Part shown: positions 1-4,732 of the stretch, piece after piece
How positions within the stretch are numbered: the first letter of the stretch is position 1
Layout of the letters: each line of letters opens with the position of its first letter
NCBI GenBank assembly: GCA_003136075.1
Contig: PNBP01000024.1
Span: forward strand, 7,181 to 14,396
Origin: Methanoregula sp.
Lineage (GTDB): Archaea > Halobacteriota > Methanomicrobia > Methanomicrobiales > Methanospirillaceae
Direction: 5' to 3'
Length of the DNA: 7,216 nucleotides
Notes under the pieces: model-generated
Databases searched by the model: none
What the model was told of the DNA's origin: nothing
The model's input: only the letters and a program-made list of their open reading frames with translations
Made by a program: the position numbers and the translations under genes

Positions 1-1
1 A

Positions 2-958
2 AGCGACCTGCTGCACCCTGACCCCGCAATGCGGGATTTCCCGATATTCCGTATCCTTGACTCCCCAAAGCACCCGAAAGTGGATGCCCATGTCTACCCG
101 CTCATGAATTTCTCGGTTGTGGCTGATGACCACCTGCTGGGCGTTACGCATGTCATCCGGGGTAAGGACCATATTGCCAATACCCGCCGGCAGCGCTATA
201 TCTACGACCATTTCGGCTGGACGGTTCCCGTGTACCGGCATTACGGCAGGATGGGGATTGAAGGTGTCGTGCTGTCCACCTCGCAGATGCGACTGGGGAT
301 CAATGACGGCACCTATACCGGCTGGGACGATATCCGGCTTGGCACCCTCCGGGCACTTGCCCGGCGGGGGATCAGCGCAGATGCGGTGAAGAATGCAATG
401 CTTGCAATCGGCATCGGTGATACTGACATCTCGTTCTCGTGGGACAACCTCTATGCGGAGAACAAGAAGATTGTCGATCCGCTCGCAAACCGGTATTTCT
501 TTGTGCCGGACCCGGTACCGGCAACGATTGAAGGCGCTCCCCACCATACCGCCCACGCGATGCTCCATCCATCCGATGTAGCTCGCGGCTCCCGAACCCT
601 CTTGTTTGAGGGTTCCGTGTTGCTGCCACAGGCAGATATCCGCCCTGAGGTAACGATGGTCCGGTTAAAGGATCTCTTCAATGTCCGCATTGCGTGGGAT
701 AATGACACCCCTGCATTTTCCTATGCCGGCGATGCGCTTGCTGATGCACGGGCGGCAAAGGCTCACATCATCCAGTGGCTTCCGGCACAGTCATGTATTC
801 CCTGTACGATCCTCACGCAGGAGGGCATCATCAGGGGAATGTGCGAACCCGGGGTACCGTCAGAACTGGGTAAGGTTATCCAGTTTGAGCGTGTGAGTTT
901 TGCAAAAATTGACGCCGTGGATGCCACCGGTGTCCGGGCGTATTTCACCCACAGGTAA
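2..958 (+). CDS. gltX: Glutamyl-tRNA synthetase, archaeal type, C-terminal part (5' end outside window)
   Basis: This cytoplasmic class I synthetase charges tRNA with glutamate. The frame is open from base 2 with no stop, so the gene begins upstream; the ATG at 29 is internal, not a start. About 318 codons are present, against roughly 550-570 for archaeal GluRS, so the HIGH-motif part of the Rossmann domain is missing. Visible landmarks are the segment with residues R-G-K-D-H (nt 158-172), which helps bind the tRNA acceptor end, and the KMSKS-equivalent loop S-T-S-Q-M-R at 275-292, followed by G-W-D-D-I-R-L-G-T as in the GlnRS/archaeal GluRS subclass. The rest is the beta-barrel anticodon-binding region of that subclass, not the helical cage of bacterial GluRS. 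Methanogens often use GluRS to misacylate tRNA-Gln, which GatDE then corrects; whether this one is non-discriminating cannot be told from the sequence. A terminator-like hairpin follows. Identification is firm. Confidence 0.93.
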   Translation, partial: SDLLHPDPAMRDFPIFRILDSPKHPKVDAHVYPLMNFSVVADDHLLGVTHVIRGKDHIANTRRQRYIYDHFGWTVPVYRHYGRMGIEGVVLSTSQMRLGINDGTYTGWDDIRLGTLRALARRGISADAVKNAMLAIGIGDTDISFSWDNLYAENKKIVDPLANRYFFVPDPVPATIEGAPHHTAHAMLHPSDVARGSRTLLFEGSVLLPQADIRPEVTMVRLKDLFNVRIAWDNDTPAFSYAGDALADARAAKAHIIQWLPAQSCIPCTILTQEGIIRGMCEPGVPSELGKVIQFERVSFAKIDAVDATGVRAYFTHR

Positions 959-994
959 TTTTTTTGCCGTGATGGGCGATGAGGGTATTTTAAT

Positions 995-1017
995 CCGGGT
1001 ATTTTCCCGGTTTTTTT
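995..1017 (+). terminator. Hairpin plus T-tract behind gltX
   Basis: A 5-bp GC stem (CCGGG at 995-999, CCCGG at 1006-1010) with a 6-nt loop is followed directly by seven T residues (1011-1017). A first T-run starts at the gltX stop codon (958-965). Archaeal transcription ends at T-rich tracts, so either could end the gltX transcript. Seen in sequence; function inferred. Confidence 0.6.
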
Positions 1018-1044
1018 GCACCTGCGTGTTTCCATGGTGAAACC

Positions 1045-1062
1045 AAAATATATCCTTTCAAA
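1045..1062 (+). promoter_or_regulatory. TATA-like promoter with downstream CCTTTCAAA
   Basis: An A/T-rich TATA-like box (1045-1053, AAAATATAT) is followed directly by CCTTTCAAA (1054-1062). A start site is expected about 25 nt downstream, near 1074, some 20 nt before the GTG of the small ORF at 1096. The same box-plus-CCTTTCAAA arrangement occurs before the gene at 2581. Confidence 0.4.
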
Positions 1063-1095
1063 ATATTTTAATAATGTAATCACTCAACAGCTGAT

Positions 1096-1302
1096 GTGGA
1101 CGATCACTCCGGGTATTACAAATATACTGATGAATTTCCCAGTGTTTCTGAGATTGAGAGATGGGTGGCAGGGTATCCGGATGCAGATCAGCTGATTAGC
1201 ATCATCTCCCGCTCCTATGATTACATCCAGAAATTGCCCTTAAAGGACCTCCCGGAAAATTATACCGAAAAAGAGCTCTCGTTTCCTGATTCTGGTACGT
1301 GA
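1096..1302 (+). CDS. Small hypothetical protein (68 aa)
   Basis: I do not recognise this protein. It starts at GTG 1096, the only possible start after the in-frame stop at 1072-1074; an ATG at 1094 is in another frame. No clear Shine-Dalgarno site precedes it, but a TATA-like box lies about 45 nt upstream. The product is acidic and soluble with no membrane segment. The middle (about residues 15-50) looks helical, with a W-V-A-G-Y-P-D-A-D stretch and several tyrosines, and its composition is protein-like rather than random. It stands alone between the gltX terminator and a repeat-like region. It could be a genuine small gene, the tail of a decayed larger gene, or a chance ORF. Support rests only on the open frame, composition and promoter-like site. 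Confidence 0.4.
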   Translation: MDDHSGYYKYTDEFPSVSEIERWVAGYPDADQLISIISRSYDYIQKLPLKDLPENYTEKELSFPDSGT

Positions 1303-1407
1303 CCAGCATTCCTGTTTCTGGTTATTCCTATAAAATACTCTATTTTTTTGGCTCTGTAGAAAACCTGTGCTTATCCACGTTTTCTGAATCTCTTATGTAT
1401 GTGGTAT

Positions 1408-1464
1408 GAGGGTTACCCCCTCTCTCCCCAAAGGGGGAGGCAGCCCAAGGGGAGTGTCCCCTTG
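1408..1464. repeat. Run of three GC-rich hairpins
   Basis: Three adjacent inverted repeats lie head to tail: GAGGG/CCCTC (1408-1412 with 1418-1422), CTCCCC/GGGGAG (1424-1429 with 1434-1439, 4-nt loop), and CAAGGGGA/TCCCCTTG (1446-1453 with 1457-1464, 3-nt loop, 8 perfect pairs). Long runs of C and G make the composition unlike the neighbouring genes. They sit inside the candidate mobile element. They could be an RNA structure or a structured DNA repeat; no function is assigned. Confidence 0.5.
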
Positions 1465-1499
1465 ACTCCTCCACCCTCCCTCTTGTTTTTGTGGTTTTT

Positions 1500-1516
1500 C
1501 ACTCACTTTTTGAGTG
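1500..1516. repeat. Hairpin CACTCA/TGAGTG
   Basis: A 6-bp perfect inverted repeat (1500-1505 and 1511-1516) with a 5-nt loop lies in the non-coding stretch, a little downstream of the GC-rich hairpin cluster and of the T-run in 1483-1490. No function is assigned. Confidence 0.35.
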
Positions 1517-1698
1517 GCTATTAAAATTTTGGGGTGCCATGTGGTAGGGGGAGGGACGTTAGATACCGCAGACTTCGAAGAGTGCCTCTGATGAAAAACG
1601 ATGATTTCTCCAGAGCCGTATTTTTGATATCGTGCAGGATTTTTCTGCTGCAGCATCCTGACAATTCCTCCGGGCTTGAAGCATTCATCCGGCAAGTT

Positions 1699-1737
1699 CC
1701 ATAAAAATAAAAAAAAACAATCGAAATGCATAAAAAC
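1699..1737 (+). promoter_or_regulatory. A/T-rich promoter region of the HdeD-family gene
   Basis: Two TATA-like boxes lie in a markedly A-rich tract: CATAAAAAT (1700-1708) and GCATAAAAA (1728-1736). The first would place a start site near 1728 and give a leader that includes the Shine-Dalgarno site GGTGAT (1750-1755). The second would start too close to the gene to leave that site in the transcript, so the first is preferred. Confidence 0.4.
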
Positions 1738-1759
1738 TCATAAACACGTGGTGATAGTA

Positions 1760-2329
1760 ATGACTGACGCCGTTGACAATCCGGAAAAAATGATGTGTTT
1801 TTCGAGTATCATGCCATGGTGGGTAATCCTTCTCTGGGGAATTCTTTCCGTTATTATCGGGATTATGTTTCTTACGACACCGGGCATCACTACGATTCTC
1901 TTTATCACGCTTCTTGGCGCTTTCTGGCTGGTGGGAGGCCTTTTTTCCATTGGCAGCCTGTTTGTGGATAAGTCCAATATGGGCCTGAAACTGTTTCTTG
2001 CGATCATCAATATTCTCGCAGGGGTTGTAATCCTGCTCTACCCGCTGTACAGCACGCTCTTTTTACTCGCGTTCTTTGTTATTTTCATCGGGTTCTGGGG
2101 CTGCTTTATCGGCGTTTCCCACCTGTACCATGCGTTCAAAACAAAAGATGCCGGCAACGGGGTGCTTGGGGTACTCAGCCTGGTTTTTGGTATCTTGTTG
2201 CTGGTGTACCCGTTTATCGCCGCAGCACTGCTCCCGTTTATCGCCGGCGCGTTTATGATCCTCATGGGAATTGCTGCTGTCATCGCCGGGTTTATGGCAA
2301 AAAAAGCAATTGCAGTAGTTACGGCATAA
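1760..2329 (+). CDS. HdeD/DUF308-family membrane protein
   Basis: This is a small integral membrane protein of 189 residues, about the usual size for the HdeD/DUF308 family. Its best-known member, E. coli HdeD, is linked to acid resistance; the molecular function is unknown and need not be the same here. Six hydrophobic helices are visible (about residues 19-38, 43-67, 75-94, 98-122, 132-151, 154-178). They form three repeats of a two-helix unit, each marked by a G-I-x(5)-TP, G-V-V-I-L-L-Y-P or G-I-L-L-L-V-Y-P turn, typical of the family. The start at 1760 is preferred over an in-frame ATG at 1676: GGTGAT (1750-1755), a perfect match to the archaeal anti-Shine-Dalgarno, lies 4 nt before it, while the 28 extra upstream residues are lysine-rich translation of an A-rich promoter tract. 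The gene seems monocistronic, ending in a T-tract. Confidence 0.85.
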   Translation: MTDAVDNPEKMMCFSSIMPWWVILLWGILSVIIGIMFLTTPGITTILFITLLGAFWLVGGLFSIGSLFVDKSNMGLKLFLAIINILAGVVILLYPLYSTLFLLAFFVIFIGFWGCFIGVSHLYHAFKTKDAGNGVLGVLSLVFGILLLVYPFIAAALLPFIAGAFMILMGIAAVIAGFMAKKAIAVVTA

Positions 2330-2336
2330 CCCTCCC

Positions 2337-2343
2337 TTTTTTT
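2337..2343 (+). terminator. T-tract terminator behind the HdeD-family gene
   Basis: Seven T residues after a C-rich stretch begin 8 nt past the stop codon, the form expected for archaeal intrinsic termination. The following stretch to 2580 (251 bp with the tract) shows no ORF that looks coding; it holds a short CGGTCACCG inverted repeat and the promoter described next. Confidence 0.5.
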
Positions 2344-2547
2344 AAGTATGTTCCTCCCTGATTAGGCTGTACCGGCGGTCACCGTGTATAGGTGTAAAAT
2401 GTGATCATCAGGTTCTGGCTAAGAAATCTGTCCGTGTTAAAGCGGTGAATTTTTGTATACGTGGCTGCAGGCAGAAAAAAACGAACCGGCAATCTCAAAA
2501 ATCCCGTTTAATTTTGTATTTTCGAAGGAATTAGACCTCACAATAAC

Positions 2548-2570
2548 AAAATTTATACCCTTTCAAAGGG
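2548..2570 (+). promoter_or_regulatory. Promoter of the six-gene cassette, with palindrome CCCTTTCAAAGGG
   Basis: A TATA-like box (AAAATTTATA, 2548-2557) is centred about 27 nt before the ATG at 2581, so transcription should begin at or just before the start codon. With no Shine-Dalgarno site present, this predicts a leaderless mRNA. Immediately after the box is CCCTTTCAAAGGG (2558-2570), an inverted repeat with 5-bp arms between the box and the start, placed where a regulator could block RNA polymerase. The half CCTTTCAAA also follows the box at 1045. Confidence 0.5.
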
Positions 2571-2580
2571 TTTTACCACT

Positions 2581-3078
2581 ATGAAAGAGATCCGGTTGCA
2601 CATAAAAAAACGTGCATTCCCGAGCCATGGACGGGTGCGTGTGAATGCACACCATCTTCCCGATCTTGATGCCAATGAAGGCGATCAGGTAGATCTTATC
2701 AACGAGCCCGCACAAAAAATGGTCACCGTGACCCTTATTGCGGATTCCATGGTTGGTGAGGGGGACATACGGGCCAGTGAAGAAGACTTAAAATCTCTCG
2801 GTATGAAGGAAGGCGATGAGGTCCTTATCCGCAAGACTCCACCGGTTCAGGAAAAAGTAAAAAAGGCGGTTGCTGGTGCCAGAACCACGATGTCTGAACA
2901 GGTGGGCAAGCTTGACAACACAATCAAAAAAACTGCGGGAAATGTGAAGGATAGTGCCGCAAAAACTGCCGGGACCGTCAGTAAAAAGACCCATGAAATC
3001 TCCGGTACGATAGAAAAAGCCGCAACGGACACCACGGAAACTATCCGGAAACGCATGAAAGGAAAGGAATGGCTTTAA
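2581..3078 (+). CDS. Double-psi beta-barrel-like domain fused to a charged helical tail
   Basis: I do not recognise the whole protein (165 aa). Residues 1-86 look like a small beta-barrel of the double-psi type (seen, for example, in the N-domain of CDC48/VCP): two halves repeat the pattern, G17-R-V-R-V ... E-G-D-Q-V-D-L-I40 and G61-D-I-R-A ... E-G-D-E-V-L-I83. Residues 88-160 are a long hydrophilic amphipathic helical stretch rich in K, A, T and E (blocks such as K-K-T-A-G, A-A-K-T-A-G-T-V), like LEA or apolipoprotein-type repeats, with no membrane segment. The start is fixed by the TATA box about 27 nt upstream; leaderless expression is likely. It is the first gene of a same-strand run, 58 nt before the next. 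The barrel could bind a partner and the tail a membrane surface, DNA or the coiled-coil proteins downstream; this is inference. The fold assignment comes from pattern, not from a search. Confidence 0.8.
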   Translation: MKEIRLHIKKRAFPSHGRVRVNAHHLPDLDANEGDQVDLINEPAQKMVTVTLIADSMVGEGDIRASEEDLKSLGMKEGDEVLIRKTPPVQEKVKKAVAGARTTMSEQVGKLDNTIKKTAGNVKDSAAKTAGTVSKKTHEISGTIEKAATDTTETIRKRMKGKEWL

Positions 3079-3109
3079 AAGAGGAAATGATGCAGACCAC
3101 CAAGAACAG

Positions 3110-3122
3110 GCCCCTATGGGGC
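3110..3122 (+). promoter_or_regulatory. Hairpin just before the ribosome binding site of the second cassette gene
   Basis: GCCCC/GGGGC (3110-3114 with 3118-3122) forms a perfect 5-bp stem with a TAT loop, ending 2 nt before the GGGAG ribosome binding site (3125-3129) of the gene at 3137. It could tune translation or mark a processing site. The alternative ATG at 3116 lies in the loop, which argues against it as the start. Confidence 0.35.
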
Positions 3123-3136
3123 AGGGGAGTAGGACT

Positions 3137-3532
3137 ATGGCAACGGAACTGACCGTCCAACCGCTCATCACTGATACCGTGATCATTGCGGCTCTTGTGA
3201 TCGTCGGAATGTTTATTGTTTTCCTCATGATCCGGGAGATGCGCATCCTGAAAACGACAAACCGCAAAGCCGAGCTGGATCTCGAGCGGGATAAACTCAG
3301 TATCATCCAGCAGCATGCAGAGACAAAGACGTTTCCCTTCACCCGGTTTTCTGCTGAGCAGACCTCCGAGATCCGTCAGGTAGAAGATGACAACCTGTCC
3401 CTTGCAACGACAATCTCAGCGAAGGAAAAACTGATCGACACGCGTCTTTCCCGGCTTGAAAATCTTGTGAAAACGAGGAAACTGGATACGCTCATCGATA
3501 AGATCCAGGATGAAGAGAAACGGGTGCAGTGA
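3137..3532 (+). CDS. Single-pass membrane protein with cytoplasmic coiled coil
   Basis: An unrecognised 131-residue protein. A short N-terminus precedes one hydrophobic helix (about residues 12-32), followed by positive residues (R-E-M-R-I-L-K-T-T-N-R-K), so the long C-terminal part should lie in the cytoplasm. That part (about 33-130) is highly charged and helical, with leucine/isoleucine spacing of a coiled coil, notably in 93-130. The start at 3137 is chosen because GGGAG (3125-3129) lies 7 nt upstream; an in-frame ATG at 3116 has no good site and lies in a hairpin loop. The next gene begins within 6 nt of the stop. It resembles the gene at 4063 in plan (anchor plus coiled coil) but lacks the D-x-Y-x-D-R ... 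E-W signature of its three downstream neighbours. Probable role: membrane anchor of the complex encoded by the cassette (inference). Confidence 0.8.
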   Translation: MATELTVQPLITDTVIIAALVIVGMFIVFLMIREMRILKTTNRKAELDLERDKLSIIQQHAETKTFPFTRFSAEQTSEIRQVEDDNLSLATTISAKEKLIDTRLSRLENLVKTRKLDTLIDKIQDEEKRVQ

Positions 3533-3537
3533 TTACC

Positions 3538-3843
3538 ATGTATCCGGTTGTTCACCAGAACCCGCCACAGACGGATTTCTATGAGCAGTTCTCCGCGTTT
3601 ACCGGGGCACTCAAAGAGAAGATCCCGACATTTGATAAATCCCTTGATGCCTATTTCGACCGACACTTAGCCGGTATCATAGAGGAATGGGAACTGCTGA
3701 CCGAACCTGATCTTGCCCGCCTCGATGGACGTCTCCGTGCAGTCACGAATGAGATTAACACGCTCTACACGGGCACAATCGTGCTCCAGAAACGGGTAGA
3801 CCAGCTTGATGCGCTCATTTCAACACTGGAGAAGAAGCGATGA
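3538..3843 (+). CDS. Soluble coiled-coil protein with Y-x-D-R ... E-E-W signature, copy 1
   Basis: An unrecognised 101-residue soluble protein. Residues 35-53 carry the cassette signature (D37, Y39, D41, R42, E50, W51, L53), shared with the next two genes. The rest (54-101) is a charged helix with heptad-like leucines ending in L-E-K-K-R. The N-terminus (1-34) is proline-bearing and includes L-K-E-K-I-P, echoed by L-K-K-E-I-P in the zinc-finger protein at the end of the cassette. ATG 3538 is preferred; GTGAT (3529-3533) can serve as its ribosome site. A GTG at 3529, overlapping the previous stop, would add three residues and cannot be excluded. The stop overlaps the next start as ATGA (3840-3843), so translation is likely coupled. 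Confidence 0.8.
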   Translation: MYPVVHQNPPQTDFYEQFSAFTGALKEKIPTFDKSLDAYFDRHLAGIIEEWELLTEPDLARLDGRLRAVTNEINTLYTGTIVLQKRVDQLDALISTLEKKR

Positions 3844-4061
3844 CTGGCCTGCAATCGTACCTGGACGCTTATGTGGATCGGCGGATGAGTGCCGTTATCG
3901 AGGAGTGGGATCTTTCACGGCAACGCGACATCGCCAATTTCATTCATCGCCTTGATGCTATCGAACATGACATCGCCGAGCAAAAAAATGTCGGAGGCAC
4001 CGCATCTGATACAATCACCACACTTGAGAACCGTGCAAAACTGATACAGGGGCGGATCTGA
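3840..4061 (+). CDS. Short coiled-coil protein with Y-x-D-R ... E-E-W signature, copy 2
   Basis: An unrecognised 73-residue soluble protein, the shortest of the three paralogues. The signature lies near the N-terminus at residues 7-25 (D9, Y11, D13, R14, E22, W23, L25) and is followed by about 45 residues of charged helix, with a small break (V-G-G-T) near 51-54. It has no membrane segment. The start overlaps the preceding stop by 4 nt (ATGA) and the next start follows after 1 nt, which implies coupled translation and matched amounts of the three products. It aligns with copy 1 without gaps through the signature, so it arose by tandem duplication followed by divergence. The function is unknown; a partner of the membrane-anchored copy is a reasonable inference. 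Confidence 0.78.
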   Translation: MTGLQSYLDAYVDRRMSAVIEEWDLSRQRDIANFIHRLDAIEHDIAEQKNVGGTASDTITTLENRAKLIQGRI

Positions 4062-4062
4062 T

Positions 4063-4419
4063 ATGGATGGACTGGAAGTTTTTATCATCATCGTCGTCCT
4101 GTGTGCACTGCTCTTTTTGATCTACTATTTCATAAGCGGGCAAAAAGGAAACATCTCGATTTCAAGCCCGGTAGAAAGCCGGGTGGATGAATATCTTGAC
4201 CGACGGTTCCAGAGCATCGTTGATGAGTGGCAGCTGGTAACCCGTTCAAAACTTGAGACGTTCACGGAACCACGCTACAAGGAACTTGAACAGGATGAAA
4301 CCCGGCTTGTGGACGTAAAGAGCGCACATGACGGGATACAGGAATCGCTGGGAAAACTGGAGGTCAGGCTTGACAATCTTGAAAAGGAACTGGCTCAAAA
4401 AGGAAACGCCAAAAAATAA
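4063..4419 (+). CDS. Membrane-anchored coiled-coil protein with Y-x-D-R ... D-E-W signature, copy 3
   Basis: An unrecognised 118-residue protein. A strongly hydrophobic helix occupies residues 5-24, followed by a short linker (25-39). The signature is at 40-58 (D42, Y44, D46, R47, E55, W56, L58), and a long charged coiled coil (about 60-112) ends in a K-rich tail. The short acidic N-terminus gives no strong orientation cue; the lysine just after the helix and the charged domain favour a cytoplasmic C-terminus. It combines the anchor plan of the gene at 3137 with the signature of the two preceding genes, so it links the membrane and soluble members of the set. The ATG lies 1 nt after the preceding stop, with a G-rich stretch (4049-4056) as a possible weak ribosome site. 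Confidence 0.8.
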   Translation: MDGLEVFIIIVVLCALLFLIYYFISGQKGNISISSPVESRVDEYLDRRFQSIVDEWQLVTRSKLETFTEPRYKELEQDETRLVDVKSAHDGIQESLGKLEVRLDNLEKELAQKGNAKK

Positions 4420-4669
4420 GGACATCTCCGCACTCTTTAAGGAATTAAAAAAAGAGATCCCGGTGATTCACCAACAGGGAGAGCCGCCTCTCAAGGATTC
4501 GCACAGCTTTGCGCAGTATATGTGCGATCTCTGCAGTACGCCGTATCCAAAGTCCGGGCTCCGCCAGTGTGTCCTGTGCGGGCGATGGGCGTGTGAACAC
4601 TGCTGGAAAGAGGAGTTCTACACCTGCAAGTCCTGTGCCGGTATCATAAAAATTCATACGCTGAAATAA
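4379..4669 (+). CDS. Eight-cysteine cross-brace zinc-finger protein
   Basis: A small soluble protein, 96 residues from TTG 4379. The C-terminal half has eight cysteines spaced C-x2-C-x11-C-x2-C-x4-C-x2-C-x7-C-x2-C (about nt 4523-4639), the interleaved spacing of treble-clef/cross-brace domains (RING, AN1 and B-box-like) that bind two zinc ions and mediate protein contacts. No catalytic domain is present. The start is uncertain: ATG 4328 would overlap the previous gene by 92 nt, and its first residues look like out-of-frame translation of that coiled coil; TTG 4379 gives a 41-nt overlap; GTG 4463 would give a 68-residue form but drops a plausible coding stretch with L-K-K-E-I-P, similar to the copy 1 protein. 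The gene closes the cassette and is followed by a T-tract. The zinc-binding inference is strong; the family name and role are not known. Confidence 0.75.
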   Translation: MKRNWLKKETPKNKDISALFKELKKEIPVIHQQGEPPLKDSHSFAQYMCDLCSTPYPKSGLRQCVLCGRWACEHCWKEEFYTCKSCAGIIKIHTLK

Positions 4670-4670
4670 C

Positions 4671-4683
4671 CCTTTTTTAAAGG
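4671..4683 (+). terminator. T-tract with short inverted repeat at the end of the cassette
   Basis: CCTTT/AAAGG arms flank a run of six T (4673-4678) beginning 4 nt after the stop of the zinc-finger gene. This is a likely transcription end for the cassette. The same A/T-rich patch could also act as the TATA region for the acetyltransferase gene that starts about 50 nt later. Confidence 0.45.
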
Positions 4684-4732
4684 AACGTGATCATACCCCC
4701 CCTTTTTGTACTCTGCCTGCGTATACTAGAAG

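Larger units (their letters stand above)
1350..1617. mobile_element. Candidate non-autonomous element (MITE-like) with imperfect terminal inverted repeats
   Basis: The left end GGCTCTGTAGAAAAC (1350-1364) matches the reverse complement of the right end (1603-1617, read as GGCTCTGGAGAAATC) at 13 of 15 positions, giving a 268-bp unit. T-rich flanks share TATTTTT (1341-1347 on the left, 1619-1625 on the right), an imperfect trace of a target duplication. The interior has no convincing gene and holds several hairpins. The GGCTCTG-type end resembles, from memory, the ends of some insertion sequences of the IS6/IS240 kind; this was not checked. A 13/15 inverted match can arise by chance in a window this size, so it rests on the combination of ends, flanks and non-coding interior. 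Confidence 0.4.

Noticed and set aside
1408..1516. CRISPR-like repeat array
   Set aside because: The hairpins differ from one another in sequence and spacing; there is no repeated unit with spacers.
1399..1546. Direct repeat ATGTGGTA (1399-1406 and 1539-1546)
   Set aside because: Only 8 bases in a G/T-rich region; readily explained by chance.
1676..1759. N-terminal extension of the HdeD-family protein from ATG 1676
   Set aside because: The 28 added residues are lysine-rich translation of an A-rich promoter tract, and a perfect GGTGAT ribosome site lies just before ATG 1760.
2403..2409. TGATCA palindrome in the gap before the cassette
   Set aside because: A 6-bp palindrome is too short to call an operator; it recurs at 4689-4694 as expected by chance.
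2788..3342. Minus-strand ORF of 184 codons opposite the first two cassette genes
   Set aside because: It spans two well-supported + strand genes and the gap between them, and its translation has no domain pattern; it is a shadow frame.
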